Part shown: positions 26,215-35,259 of the stretch, piece after piece
How the letters are laid out: each line of letters begins with the position of its first letter
Numbering within the stretch: the stretch's first letter is position 1
Assembly (NCBI RefSeq): GCF_900110165.1
Contig: NZ_FOCQ01000010.1
Location: 1-64,000 of the forward strand
DNA length: 64,000 nt
Reading direction: 5' to 3'
Source of the DNA: Lihuaxuella thermophila
GTDB taxonomy: Bacteria > Bacillota > Bacilli > Thermoactinomycetales > Thermoactinomycetaceae
Translations under genes and position numbers: made by a program
The notes under the pieces: generated by a model
Database searches by the model: none
What the model saw: only the letters and a program-made list of their open reading frames with translations
Told to the model about the DNA's origin: nothing

Positions 26215-26250
26215 ATACCGTCCGTACACTTGTATTGGCGGTATTTTTTA
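26215..26250 (+). terminator. Riboswitch-controlled terminator
   Basis: ATACCGTC (26215-26222) pairs with GGCGGTAT (26237-26244) and is followed by a T-run. It is the expression platform of the lysine riboswitch, about 45 bases before the permease start. Confidence 0.85.
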
Positions 26251-26292
26251 TTGCCCAAACCACCTCGCGAGTTTAAAGAGAGGTGTTTTTTT

Positions 26293-27786
26293 ATGAACGA
26301 AAGCTTATCCGTTTCCCGTTCGCAGTCAACAAAACCAACTGGCTCTGAATTGCAGCGGGGGCTTAAGTCCAGACATCTGTCGATGATCGCCATTGGCGGT
26401 TCGATCGGAACCGGAGTTTTTCTGGCCAGCGGTTCTGCCATTCAGTCCGCGGGCCCCGGAGGAGCTCTGGTGGGATATCTGGCCATCGGTCTCATGGTTT
26501 ACTTCCTGATGACCAGCCTGGGTGAAATGGCTGCTTTCATGCCGGTCTCGGGTTCTTTCAGTACGTATGCGGGCAAATTCGTCGATCCGGCGCTGGGTTT
26601 CGCGCTGGGCTGGAATTACTGGTATAACTGGGCGATTACGATCGCGGTGGAGTTGTCTGCAGGGGCCATGATCATGAAATTCTGGTTTCCGGACAGTCCT
26701 TCCATCTTATGGAGCGCTCTCTTTCTCGCGCTGATGTTCGGATTGAACTATTTGTCGGTCAGAGGTTACGGGGAATCGGAGTACTGGTTTTCCTTTATTA
26801 AAGTGGCGACCATTTTGATTTTCCTCGCGGTTGGCCTGTTGATGATTGTTGGCATCATGGGCGGGGAAGCGGTCGGATTCAAAAACTTTACCGCGGGAGA
26901 AGCCCCGTTTAAAGGCGGTTGGCTGGCGATTCTCGGGATCTTCATGATCGCCGGTTTTTCCTTCCAGGGAACCGAACTGGTGGGAGTAGCAGCCGGTGAA
27001 AGCGAAAATCCGCGACAAAACGTGCCGAAAGCGATTCGTCAGGTGTTCTGGAGAATTTTGCTGTTCTATGCGTTGTCGATTCTGGTCATCGGTTTGCTGC
27101 TGCCTTACACTCATCCCAATCTGGCCAGCAGCGAACTTTCGCAAATCGCCAAAAGCCCGTTCACGATCGTTTTTGAAAAAGCTGGCCTTGCCTTTTCCGC
27201 TTCGGTGATGAACGCGGTGATCCTAACTTCCGTACTGTCTGCCGGAAACTCTGGTATGTACGCATCGACCCGGATGTTGTGGATGCTGGCCAAAGAGGGA
27301 AAAGCACCCAAGATCTTCGGCAAAGTCAATCAGCGCGGCATTCCGGTTTATGCCCTGATCCTCACGGCCATGGTAGGCATGCTGGCCTTTCTCGCTTCCC
27401 TGTTTGGGGACGGAACCGTCTATGTCTGGCTGTTGAACGCGTCCGGCTTATCGGGCTTTATCGCCTGGCTGGGAATTGCCGTCAGCCATTATCGTTTCCG
27501 CAAGGCGTACGTGGCGCAGGGACGGGATCTGAATGACTTGGTCTATAAAGCCAAATGGTTCCCGTTTGGCCCGCTCTTCGCCTTCGTTGTTTGCCTGGTC
27601 GTCATTCTCGGGCAAAATTACGGGGCCTTTTTGAGCGGAGAGATCGACTGGCATGGGGTGTTGGTTTCCTATATTGGATTGCCGCTCTTTCTTCTGGTAT
27701 GGCTGGGATACAAATGGGTGAAAAAGACAAAAGTGATTCCGCTGGAAGAATGTGATTTTAGCTTTGACTCGGGAGAAGTCCGGTAA
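26293..27786 (+). CDS. lysP: Lysine-specific permease (AAT family)
   Basis: 497 residues, 12 predicted membrane helices, amino acid/polyamine/organocation superfamily. The N-terminal LKSRHLSMIAIGGSIGTGVFLASG is the family consensus in helix 1, and FSFQGTELVGVAAGESENP marks helix 6-7 as in LysP/AroP transporters. The lysine riboswitch directly upstream identifies lysine as the likely substrate, imported by proton symport. The ATG at 26293 has AGAGGTG upstream. It is single-gene with its own terminator at 27799. Confidence 0.9.
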   Translation: MNESLSVSRSQSTKPTGSELQRGLKSRHLSMIAIGGSIGTGVFLASGSAIQSAGPGGALVGYLAIGLMVYFLMTSLGEMAAFMPVSGSFSTYAGKFVDPALGFALGWNYWYNWAITIAVELSAGAMIMKFWFPDSPSILWSALFLALMFGLNYLSVRGYGESEYWFSFIKVATILIFLAVGLLMIVGIMGGEAVGFKNFTAGEAPFKGGWLAILGIFMIAGFSFQGTELVGVAAGESENPRQNVPKAIRQVFWRILLFYALSILVIGLLLPYTHPNLASSELSQIAKSPFTIVFEKAGLAFSASVMNAVILTSVLSAGNSGMYASTRMLWMLAKEGKAPKIFGKVNQRGIPVYALILTAMVGMLAFLASLFGDGTVYVWLLNASGLSGFIAWLGIAVSHYRFRKAYVAQGRDLNDLVYKAKWFPFGPLFAFVVCLVVILGQNYGAFLSGEIDWHGVLVSYIGLPLFLLVWLGYKWVKKTKVIPLEECDFSFDSGEVR

Positions 27787-27798
27787 GCGGGTCGAATG

Positions 27799-27830
27799 GA
27801 AGAGGAGTTGTGAGGCTCCTCTTCTTTTTT
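27799..27830 (+). terminator. Terminator after lysP
   Basis: GAAGAGGAG (27799-27807) pairs with CTCCTCTTC (27816-27824), followed by TTTTTT. Confidence 0.88.
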
Positions 27831-27854
27831 GTTCACATTTCGTTCACGGAACCT

Positions 27855-28214
27855 GTGATCATAGAATGGGAAAGAGAATTTGAAAAGATTGGAGTTCGCG
27901 ACCTGTTCGACCACCTGGAAGAATCTACCGGATCGTACTATTTTGAAAAATATTCCCTTCAGGAGATTGTGCAAATTCTACAGATTCCGGAGGGAAACAT
28001 ACCGATCTCCTGGACCGGAGCCAAACGGATAAGCTTGTCAGAAAAAATACCCGGGAGCAAAAAAATCTTTACCGCCCCGGATCGAACCCGAGTTCAATTG
28101 GATCGCTTGGAACTTGTGCCCAGTATGTCACGAGTACTGGTCAAAACGTTTAGAGGAAAAGCCGGTCATGTCCGCTGGAATACGAGATTATGGATGATAA
28201 AGGGAAAGTCATAG
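27855..28214 (+). CDS. Hypothetical protein, about 119 residues
   Basis: I do not recognise this protein. A GTG at 27855 could open a frame VIIEWEREFEKIGVRDLFDH with a soluble, mixed alpha/beta-looking composition and a basic C-terminus. The frame extends upstream into the lysP terminator, so it cannot start much earlier. No clear ribosome binding site precedes the GTG, and there is no operon partner. It may be real or a chance frame. Confidence 0.3.
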   Translation: MIIEWEREFEKIGVRDLFDHLEESTGSYYFEKYSLQEIVQILQIPEGNIPISWTGAKRISLSEKIPGSKKIFTAPDRTRVQLDRLELVPSMSRVLVKTFRGKAGHVRWNTRLWMIKGKS

Positions 28215-28664
28215 GTAATCAATTGGACTTCCGCTTTTGAAAAGTAATCGTAGATATTGCATACGTTTATATTCCAGAATTCCCCATTCCATGTTAAGAT
28301 GGGGATTGCGGGACGTCCATGAGATTCATTCAGGACGTAAACGGGTTTGATTCGGATCAGGATCAGATCGTTATGTCCTTTTGTTATGGTATGAAACGGG
28401 ATAGCAATGACTGAGCGGATGATTTTGCTGTCCGGAGGAGCGGCTCTGCCCCTTAAACCCACGCGGAGACGGAAAATAAATTCCGGATCCGTCTTTCATC
28501 TCCGGGTTGTGACTTTGAGTCGTGATCATTTTGAATTCGGGAGAGTACATAAATGGATTTTCATTTTGGATTTGTTCCGGCATGCAACTTTTCAACATTT
28601 TCCCCCGTCTCCTAAAAAAAGGTGATACCGGTTTTCGTTAGCTTACAAAATCGGAGAGGGTAGC
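28215..28664. other. Spacer before the TIMP-like gene
   Basis: No supported gene. A hairpin ATTCCCCAT/ATGGGGATT lies at 28278-28308 without a T-run. Short frames on both strands have no ribosome binding site. The ribosome binding site of the next gene (GGAGAGGG) closes the region. Confidence 0.5.
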
Positions 28665-29213
28665 ATGAAAAAAAGTCGTTGGATTGTCGCCGGATGTATC
28701 TATTCTTGCATCGTTTGGCTCCTTTTTCCATTGAAGGCGGATGCTTGCAGTTGTGTTCCAACCGGCCCACCCCGGCAAGAAATGGCGGAGAGCGATGCGG
28801 TTTTTTCCGGAAAAGTGATCCGGATTAGCGAAGAGTCCATGCAAAAACGCGTCATTTTCCACGTGGATTCCGTGTGGAAAGGAATCGAAACATCAGAGGT
28901 CATGGTGGTGACACACAGCCAGGAACCTGCTTGCGGCTATCCTTTTGTTGAGGGAGAAAGATATCTGGTATATGCAAGGGTCCATGATCAGGGTGAGTGG
29001 ACGACATCCATCTGCAGCCGGACGAAGTTATACTCATCTGCAAAGGATGATTTGCAGGAGCTTGGAACAGGGAAGCCGCCTTCCAAACATCCGGAGCCGG
29101 ACCCCGTGCATGAAGCCGGAAAGGTCCTGCTCTGGTGTATTTACCTCATCCTGGCTGCGGCTGTGGTCAATTTTTTAAGGCACTGGCTGCACCGCGAAAA
29201 AAGAGAGAGATAG
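28665..29213 (+). CDS. Secreted TIMP/NTR-like protein with C-terminal membrane anchor
   Basis: 182 residues. A signal peptide (1-27, ending LKADA) is followed directly by Cys-Ser-Cys (28-30), like the N-terminal C-x-C of tissue inhibitors of metalloproteinases and related netrin-like OB domains. The body has DAVFSGKVIRIS, VWKG, CGYPFVEGERYLVYA and a second Cys pair region (SICSRTK), all common in bacterial TIMP-like proteins. A transmembrane helix near 150-170 (VLLWCIYLILAAAVVNFL) and a basic tail anchor it. The role is unknown; surface protease inhibition is only a fold-based suggestion. ATG with GGAGAGGG upstream. Confidence 0.7.
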   Translation: MKKSRWIVAGCIYSCIVWLLFPLKADACSCVPTGPPRQEMAESDAVFSGKVIRISEESMQKRVIFHVDSVWKGIETSEVMVVTHSQEPACGYPFVEGERYLVYARVHDQGEWTTSICSRTKLYSSAKDDLQELGTGKPPSKHPEPDPVHEAGKVLLWCIYLILAAAVVNFLRHWLHREKRER

Positions 29214-29274
29214 ACCCATCTATTCAGCGCATGACCGTTTGTTCACCCCACATCCAATCCATACACCCGAAATC

Positions 29275-29308
29275 AAAGACCCGGCTGTTCAGAAGCGGCG
29301 GGCTTTTT
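29275..29308 (+). terminator. Probable terminator after the TIMP-like gene
   Basis: An imperfect stem (AAAG-CCCG-CTG with CGGCGGGCTTT) is followed by TTTTT. It overlaps the end of the convergent rraA-like gene. Confidence 0.5.
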
Positions 29309-29813
29309 ATGTTTTACGGCTGTGGTTGCCGTGTGAAGAGAGCTTTGTTTTGGAAACCACGACCCCGTCTTCATCCGCATATACATAATGTCCCGGTTCC
29401 CACTGAATGCCGGCAAAGGATACGGGAATCCCTGCTTCCCCCTTGCCTTCTTTACGGCTTTTGCGGGGGTTTTTGCCGATTGCGAGCACCCCGATGTCCA
29501 GCTTGGCCAGATCAGCGGTGTCTCTGACACAACCGTAAATGATAATGCCGGCCAGTCCTCTTTCGGCGGCGATCCCCGCCAAGCGGTCCCCAAGCAGGGC
29601 GCATTGCTTTGACCCGCCTCCATCCACAACCAGCACAGACCCTGAAGGAATCGTCTCCAACGCTTGTTTGACCAGCACATTGTCTTCAAAAACCTTGACG
29701 GTGTGGATGGGTCCGTAAAAGTTTTTCCTCTTGCCGAAAGATTGGAAAATATCTTCGCAAACATGGATCTGATCCGAAAACTGGTCGCATAAGTCTGTCG
29801 TTTTTATCTTCAC
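29307..29813 (-). CDS. RraA-like protein (HMG/CHA aldolase or RNase E regulator fold)
   Basis: 168 residues with the RraA signature: VVDGGGSKQCALLGDRLAGI, then GIIIYGCVRDTADLAKLDIGV. Members are either 4-hydroxy-4-methyl-2-oxoglutarate/oxaloacetate aldolases using a divalent metal, or in enterobacteria inhibitors of RNase E. In a Bacillota genome the aldolase/decarboxylase activity is more plausible. Start GTG at 29813 with GGGAGGT upstream. Single gene, divergent from kbl. Confidence 0.85.
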   Translation of the reverse strand: MKIKTTDLCDQFSDQIHVCEDIFQSFGKRKNFYGPIHTVKVFEDNVLVKQALETIPSGSVLVVDGGGSKQCALLGDRLAGIAAERGLAGIIIYGCVRDTADLAKLDIGVLAIGKNPRKSRKEGKGEAGIPVSFAGIQWEPGHYVYADEDGVVVSKTKLSSHGNHSRKT

Positions 29814-30164
29814 TGGCTTACCTCCCGACAGCAATGATGAATCGCTGAATATTCGTTATCATTTATTCTAGTTTTGATTTCATTTGCTGTCTATGGTAAA
29901 ACTGTGGCCGGCGGTGTGGAGACTCCATTCCGTATCAAAATTTGGACAGGCATAAATAGTCCTCTGTATGTGGACATTTATGATAAGATGTGTTAGCTTA
30001 TTAAGTAGAAACGTTGATATTAAAGTGATTGTCCCACTCCAGATATGTACGCCACAAGTGAACATATATACTCTGGAAGCGGATTCATCGGTAGCGGAAA
30101 GCATGTAGCCGACATCGGTGATCCGTTTTGCGGATTCCGGTTGTTAAGAAACAGGGGGGAGCCA
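29814..30164. other. Divergent spacer between rraA-like gene and kbl
   Basis: AT-rich. No supported gene; the frame reaching upstream of kbl from 30045 is the same frame without a ribosome binding site. It should hold promoters for both flanking genes, but I see no convincing -35/-10 pair. An imperfect inverted repeat (CCAGATATGT...ACATAT...CTCTGG, about 30039-30076) could be an operator for the kbl-tdh operon. Confidence 0.45.
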
Positions 30165-31358
30165 ATGGTGGGTAGCAAAGTGTTGGAAACCTATCTGAAA
30201 GAAAATTTGCAAGATTTGAAATCGAGGGGACTGTACAATGTGATTGACCCGGTGGAGGGTCCGAACGGTCCGGTCATCAACATCGCCGGCAGAGAACTGA
30301 TTAACTTATCCTCCAACAACTACTTGGGTTTAGCCACGCATCCGAGGTTGATCGACGCTTGTATTGAAGCCACGAAAAAATATGGCGCAGGTGCAGGCGC
30401 AGTCAGAACGATTAACGGGACATTGGATATCCACGTCAAGTTGGAAGAAAAGCTGGCCCAATTTAAGCATACAGAAGCTGCGATCGCTTACCAGTCAGGC
30501 TTTAACTGCAATATGGCAGCGATTTCCGCGGTCATGGACAAGAATGATGCCATTCTCTCGGATGAGTTGAACCATGCTTCCATCATTGACGGATGCCGGC
30601 TATCCAAAGCGAAAATTATTCGCTATAACCACTCCGACATGGACGATTTAAGGGCGAAAGCGAAAGAAGCGAAAGAATCGGGTTTGTACAAAAAAATCAT
30701 GGTGATTACGGACGGGGTTTTCTCCATGGACGGAGATATCGCCAAACTTCCGGATATTTTGGAAATCGCTGAAGAATTTGACCTCATTACCTATGTGGAT
30801 GATGCCCACGGATCAGGGGTCTTAGGAAATGGTGCAGGGACTGTCAAACACTTCGGACTTTCGGACCGGGTCGATTTTCAAATTGGAACCCTTTCCAAAG
30901 CGATCGGCGTCGTTGGCGGGTATGTTGCCGGGAAAAAGGATTTGATCGATTGGCTGAAAGTCAGAAGCAGACCCTTCTTATTCTCCACTGCGGTTACGCC
31001 GGGAGCTGTGGCCGCGTGCATTGAAGCGATTGACATGCTCATGAACAGTTCGGAACTGATCAACCAATTATGGGAAAACGGGAACTACCTGAAGAAAGGC
31101 CTGAAAAATTTGGGTTTTGACATTGGAGAAAGTGAAACACCGATTACTCCGTGCATCATCGGAGATGAAGTTTCAACGCAAGAATTCAGCAAAAAGCTTT
31201 ACGAAGCAGGCGTCTATGCGAAAGCGATCGTTTTCCCAACGGTTCCAAGAGGGACCGGCAGGGTGAGAAATATGCCGACAGCGGCGCATACGAAGGAGAT
31301 GCTGGACAAAGCATTGGACATTTATGAAAAAGTGGGCAAAGAAATGGGGATCATTTAA
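30165..31358 (+). CDS. kbl: Glycine C-acetyltransferase (2-amino-3-ketobutyrate CoA ligase)
   Basis: 397 residues, PLP-dependent alpha-oxoamine synthase family. It cleaves 2-amino-3-oxobutanoate with CoA to glycine and acetyl-CoA, the second step of threonine breakdown. Motifs: [30 protein letters not shown], the [11 protein letters not shown] segment, and the PLP lysine in [17 protein letters not shown] 30165 has GGGGGGAG upstream. It is 35 bases upstream of tdh, which makes its substrate. Confidence 0.94.
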   Translation: MVGSKVLETYLKENLQDLKSRGLYNVIDPVEGPNGPVINIAGRELINLSSNNYLGLATHPRLIDACIEATKKYGAGAGAVRTINGTLDIHVKLEEKLAQFKHTEAAIAYQSGFNCNMAAISAVMDKNDAILSDELNHASIIDGCRLSKAKIIRYNHSDMDDLRAKAKEAKESGLYKKIMVITDGVFSMDGDIAKLPDILEIAEEFDLITYVDDAHGSGVLGNGAGTVKHFGLSDRVDFQIGTLSKAIGVVGGYVAGKKDLIDWLKVRSRPFLFSTAVTPGAVAACIEAIDMLMNSSELINQLWENGNYLKKGLKNLGFDIGESETPITPCIIGDEVSTQEFSKKLYEAGVYAKAIVFPTVPRGTGRVRNMPTAAHTKEMLDKALDIYEKVGKEMGII

Positions 31359-31393
31359 AAGGACAGCAGATTCCCGCTTCTTGGAGGTGTGCT

Positions 31394-32374
31394 ATGAAAA
31401 AAATATTAGTAACCGGATCTTTAGGCCAGATCGGTTCGGAACTCGTCATGAAGATGAGAGAGATTTACGGGGCCGATCAGGTGATCGCATCCGATATTCG
31501 AAATATGGATGATCATCCCGCCGTCCAATCAGGGCCGTTTGAAATCCTGGATGTCACAGACGCAAAAGGGATGTATGAAATCGCCAAAAAATATCAGGTG
31601 GATACCATTATTCACTTGGCCGCTTTACTATCGGCGACTGCGGAAGCCAAGCCGCTCCTGGCATGGAATTTGAACATGGGCGGTCTGGTCAACGCGCTGG
31701 AGGTGGCAAGAGAGCTGGGATGCCAATTCTTCACCCCGAGCTCGATCGGCGCCTTTGGACCGGCCACACCGAAAGACCACACTCCCCAGGTGACCATTCA
31801 ACGGCCCACCACGATGTACGGCGTAAATAAGGTTGCCGGCGAGCTTTTATGCGATTACTATTATCATAAATTCGGAGTGGATACGAGAGGGCTCCGGTTC
31901 CCGGGACTTATTTCCTATGTGGCGCCTCCGGGCGGCGGAACGACCGATTATGCAGTCGAAATTTATTACGAAGCGCTCCGGAAAGGCAGATATTCTTGTT
32001 ATATCGCCAAAGGAACCTACATGGATATGATGTACATGCCGGATGCGTTGAATGCGATTATTGCATTGATGGAAGCAGATACTTCCAGACTGAAACACAG
32101 AAATGCGTATAATGTCACGGCCATGAGCGCGGCACCGGAGGATTTTGCTGCTGAGATCAAAAAGCATATTCCGGAGTTTGAAATAGATTACCGGGTCGAT
32201 CCGGTCAGACAATCGATTGCGGACAGTTGGCCCAATTCCATTGATCCGACGGCCGCAAGAGAAGAGTGGGGCTTTAAGGCGGAATTTGATTTAGAGAAGA
32301 TGACAACGGATATGCTGGCAAAACTGAGGCAAAAGCTGGACTTAACCTCAAAGGAAACAGTGGCCACCGTCTGA
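31394..32374 (+). CDS. L-threonine 3-dehydrogenase (short-chain epimerase type)
   Basis: 326 residues, extended SDR fold. NAD-binding [10 protein letters not shown] is at the N-terminus, the catalytic tyrosine/lysine are in [11 protein letters not shown], and [20 protein letters not shown] is typical of NAD-epimerase-like threonine dehydrogenases. It oxidises threonine to 2-amino-3-oxobutanoate, passed to Kbl. GGAGGTG precedes the ATG. This enzyme class is unrelated to the zinc-dependent Tdh of E. coli. Confidence 0.9.
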   Translation: MKKILVTGSLGQIGSELVMKMREIYGADQVIASDIRNMDDHPAVQSGPFEILDVTDAKGMYEIAKKYQVDTIIHLAALLSATAEAKPLLAWNLNMGGLVNALEVARELGCQFFTPSSIGAFGPATPKDHTPQVTIQRPTTMYGVNKVAGELLCDYYYHKFGVDTRGLRFPGLISYVAPPGGGTTDYAVEIYYEALRKGRYSCYIAKGTYMDMMYMPDALNAIIALMEADTSRLKHRNAYNVTAMSAAPEDFAAEIKKHIPEFEIDYRVDPVRQSIADSWPNSIDPTAAREEWGFKAEFDLEKMTTDMLAKLRQKLDLTSKETVATV

Positions 32375-32420
32375 CAGGACTCATCTGACGGGGCGTTCAT
32401 TCAAATATCGGCCTATGTGT

Positions 32421-32458
32421 AAAAGGGGACAGCATCATCAGCTATCCCCTTTTTTTTG
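32421..32458. terminator. Bidirectional terminator after the kbl-tdh operon
   Basis: AAAAGGGGA-AGC pairs with GCT-TCCCCTTTT (32421-32433 with 32441-32453) plus T-run. It also overlaps the end of the convergent VTT gene. Confidence 0.85.
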
Positions 32459-32992
32459 TTTCAATAAAATAAATCCCAGTCCCAACGCAGAAAGAGTGAG
32501 CACTAATCGGACGATATTCTCCTGAATATGAATGAGATCGTAGCTGATTAGAACTTCCAGGCCGATCGAAGGAATTTTTCCGATGGCCGTGGCGAGCAGA
32601 AAAACAGGAAACGAAACCGATGACAGGGCCCCGGCCAGGTTGACCACTCCCGCCGGAATCACCGGAGTGAGGCGACCCAAGATCAGCATCCCCAGTTGTT
32701 TGGATCGGGACAGTTGGTTTAAGGAGCGCAGCCACTTCCATTGTTCATGATGCTTGATCTTTGCCGCACGGATTCCTTTGCGATATAAAAGAAACGCGGC
32801 GGCGGAGCCGATCATCTCCCCAAACCACGATAATATTCCGCCCGCCAAGGGGCCCCAAACCAGAACATTGGCAGTGGTGATAAATACAGACGGAATGAAG
32901 CCGATGATGTTAATGAACCCATTGATCGCAAGGCTGAACGGGATCGCCCAAATCCCCAGCCCGGAAAAGTAATCGACGAGAGAACGGACCAT
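32438..32992 (-). CDS. TVP38/TMEM64 (VTT-domain) membrane protein
   Basis: 184 residues, several hydrophobic helices, with the VTT/DedA-like pattern: GFIPSVFITTANVLVWGPLAGGILSW followed by F-G-E-x-x-G, and LGRLTPVIPAGVVNLAGALS. Related DedA/VTT proteins act as lipid scramblases or transporters; the substrate here is unknown. Start ATG 32992 with CGGAGGTC upstream. Single gene, convergent with tdh. Confidence 0.85.
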   Translation of the reverse strand: MVRSLVDYFSGLGIWAIPFSLAINGFINIIGFIPSVFITTANVLVWGPLAGGILSWFGEMIGSAAAFLLYRKGIRAAKIKHHEQWKWLRSLNQLSRSKQLGMLILGRLTPVIPAGVVNLAGALSSVSFPVFLLATAIGKIPSIGLEVLISYDLIHIQENIVRLVLTLSALGLGFILLKQKKGDS

Positions 32993-33479
32993 AGAGACCT
33001 CCGAATTTCTTATCTGATGTAATGATCGAATAAAAACATGCATGCCTGTTTCCGCGAAGCAGGAAGATGAAAGTGCCTCTGTTTTGCCCCCTGATCCGAA
33101 ATCTTTTTTACGACTCCGTTCCGATGCAGTGCAGAGTCACTTCGTCTGCCGGCCTCAAGAGCACGAAAGATCAACACGGTTGATTGCCCCGGAAAGCCCA
33201 ATCACAGGAACCTCGTTAAACAGCACTCTTTCACAGAAAACGAAGCAGAAAAGTAAATACGAGAATGAGATAAATAAATGCAATACTCATAGATATACCG
33301 AGCATTTTTGGGAACAGTTTGCATTTGAACTGTTTCTGCCCTGTCAAGGAATTTTTGCGGCCTCCTGTGTGCCCATCCCGGTTTTGGCCTTGGTCTGCAA
33401 GGTTTGTGAGAAGGATGGGCACAATTCCGTGAAAATTCAAGGAGAAGCGCAGATCCACATTTTAGAAAAAAATAATATA
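32993..33479. other. Intergenic region with stable stem-loops, no supported gene
   Basis: About 490 bases without a gene I can support. Two stable stems are visible: AACAGTT/AACTGTT near 33313-33334, and a perfect 11-bp stem TGTGCCCATCC (33368-33378) with GGATGGGCACA (33413-33423) enclosing a smaller CCTTG/CAAGG stem. A 150-codon plus-strand frame through it (33042-33494) lacks a ribosome binding site and a protein-like composition. The structure could belong to an unrecognised RNA or an old terminator. Confidence 0.4.
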
Positions 33480-33507
33480 TTGCTGAGTTTTTAAGTGTCT
33501 ATATAAT
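33480..33507 (+). promoter_or_regulatory. Candidate promoter of the dimethylformamidase-like gene
   Basis: TTGCTG (33480-33485), 16-base spacer, consensus TATAAT (33502-33507). Leader about 100 bases. Confidence 0.6.
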
Positions 33508-33612
33508 ATTATACAGCTCCTTTATAACAGATCTCATAGATTTCTTGAATGATAGATGGATTCGCAGAACGCTAAACCGATGAAGAAAAATGGTGAGTAG
33601 GAGAAATGGTTG

Positions 33613-35115
33613 ATGGATAAGTTCGATGTTCTTCGCAAGATTGAGGAGAAATTTGGAAAAGAAGTGACGCGCCGCGAATTTTTGTCTAAAATCTCGCAAG
33701 TGACGGGGCTTGTTGTTGGTTCTGCGATTCTGACACCCGAAGTGGTTAAACTGGTAGAAAAATATTTAACCGGTACCACTCCTTCTTTAAAGTCGTCTGC
33801 GATCGGTCATGCGGAAGGTCAAAATGCGGGCACAAAATTATGGAAGATTACGAAACCAGGCTATCCGCATCTGCAGGGATATGCGTCGGAACTCTCCGTC
33901 GAGCAGGGTGCCCCGATCACTTTTTTTGTGCACAGTGTAAGGCCATACCGCATGGAAATCTATCGCATGGGCTATTATGGAGGCTTGGGAGCAAGATTGA
34001 TGGAGACGGTTACCGGGTTAAAAGCGATGAGACAAAATCTGATTCCCAACCCGGAAACGATGGAGTGTTCGTGGGAACCCAGCCATGTTTTTCACATTCC
34101 CTCTCATTGGCCGTCAGGATTTTACTTGAACAAACTGGTGGATGAGAACGGGAAGGAAAGCTATATTCCTTTTATCGTGAGGGAAACTCTGCCGACCGCC
34201 GATTTTGCCGTCCTGTGTGCGACCAACACGTATCACGCTTATAAAAACTGGGGTGGCAGGAGCTTATACTCGTATAACAGCAAATTCGGGCAACAGGCGA
34301 TGAAGGTTTCGTTTAACCGACCTTTCCGGGATTATTACGGTGCCGGACTCTTTTTTCAGTTTGAATACAATTTGATTCGCTGGCTGGAGAAAGAGGGATA
34401 CTCCCTCACCTTTATCAGCGACATGGATTTGCATAACGGAATCCTGGAAAAGTCCCGTATCAAGGCCCTGCTGATCGCTGGCCACAGCGAGTACTGGTCG
34501 ATGGAGATGCGCAAAAGCGTGGAGAAATGGTCCGCCTCCGAGATCAATCTCGCAGTGTTTAGCGCGAACGTCGCCTATTGGCAGGTACGCATGCAACCGG
34601 ATGATGCAGGCCGCCCCAACCGTCTCATGGTTTCGTACAAACAATTCGCCAGGGAGAAAGATCCGTATCGTTTAAAAGACAAACATCTGGTGACCGGAAG
34701 ATGGCGCGATCAGCCTGTCAACATGCCGGAAGACCAAATCTTGGGCATCATGTACAGCGGGATCCCGGAAGCGCCTGCACCTCTGGTGGTCTCCAATCTG
34801 GGGCACTGGCTCTATGAAGGAACAGGACTGAAACGGGGGGATCGAATTCCCGGAGTTGTCGGGGGGGAAGTGGATACTTACAGAGGCAAACTTCCCGGAG
34901 TTGAAGTGATCGCCCATTCGCCTGTGATGTTGTACGGCAAGCCCAACTACGCCGATGTAGCCTGGTACAATAAGCCCGGGGGCGGAAAAGTATTTTCGGT
35001 GGGTACCTTCTATTGGAACTGGTTTCTGGACTCCACTCATTACACCAATCGTGCCAAAGAAAATCAGGCGATTCAGCAAATTACCCGCAATGCATTACTC
35101 GAATTGAAGAAATAA
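33613..35115 (+). CDS. Tat-exported N,N-dimethylformamidase beta-subunit-like protein
   Basis: About 500 residues. The N-terminus carries a twin-arginine signal: T-RREFL-SK (Arg20-Arg21) followed by a hydrophobic stretch (VTGLVVGSAIL), so a folded, possibly metal-bound protein is exported. The body resembles the large-subunit catalytic domain of N,N-dimethylformamidase (YRMGYYGG, WPSGFYL, YSYNSKF, DMDLHNG, LIAGHSEYWS, FSANVAYWQ). The enzyme's known reaction is hydrolysis of dimethylformamide, but distant homologues are uncharacterised and the fused-domain family often sits on cell surfaces. Start is ATG 33613 (TTG 33610 possible) after AGGAG. No small-subunit gene is adjacent. Confidence 0.75.
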   Translation: MDKFDVLRKIEEKFGKEVTRREFLSKISQVTGLVVGSAILTPEVVKLVEKYLTGTTPSLKSSAIGHAEGQNAGTKLWKITKPGYPHLQGYASELSVEQGAPITFFVHSVRPYRMEIYRMGYYGGLGARLMETVTGLKAMRQNLIPNPETMECSWEPSHVFHIPSHWPSGFYLNKLVDENGKESYIPFIVRETLPTADFAVLCATNTYHAYKNWGGRSLYSYNSKFGQQAMKVSFNRPFRDYYGAGLFFQFEYNLIRWLEKEGYSLTFISDMDLHNGILEKSRIKALLIAGHSEYWSMEMRKSVEKWSASEINLAVFSANVAYWQVRMQPDDAGRPNRLMVSYKQFAREKDPYRLKDKHLVTGRWRDQPVNMPEDQILGIMYSGIPEAPAPLVVSNLGHWLYEGTGLKRGDRIPGVVGGEVDTYRGKLPGVEVIAHSPVMLYGKPNYADVAWYNKPGGGKVFSVGTFYWNWFLDSTHYTNRAKENQAIQQITRNALLELKK

Positions 35116-35117
35116 GC

Positions 35118-35166
35118 AAAAACAAGGCTCAGCAGTCCGTTGTCGTCTTCTGAGCCTTGTTTTTTG
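35118..35166 (+). terminator. Terminator after the dimethylformamidase-like gene
   Basis: A 15-bp stem (35118-35132 with 35150-35164) with A/T tails on both sides. Confidence 0.9.
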
Positions 35167-35259
35167 CCGATATTTGAGGCAAGATTATGATAAGATGAGC
35201 AGAAGATTGATTTCAACTTTGATTTACAGACATGAAAGATAAAGGTGGGATAACGGCGA

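Noticed and set aside
33042-33494. 150-codon plus-strand open frame upstream of the dimethylformamidase-like gene
   Set aside because: No ribosome binding site, low protein-like composition, and it crosses two stable stem-loops; treated as non-coding.
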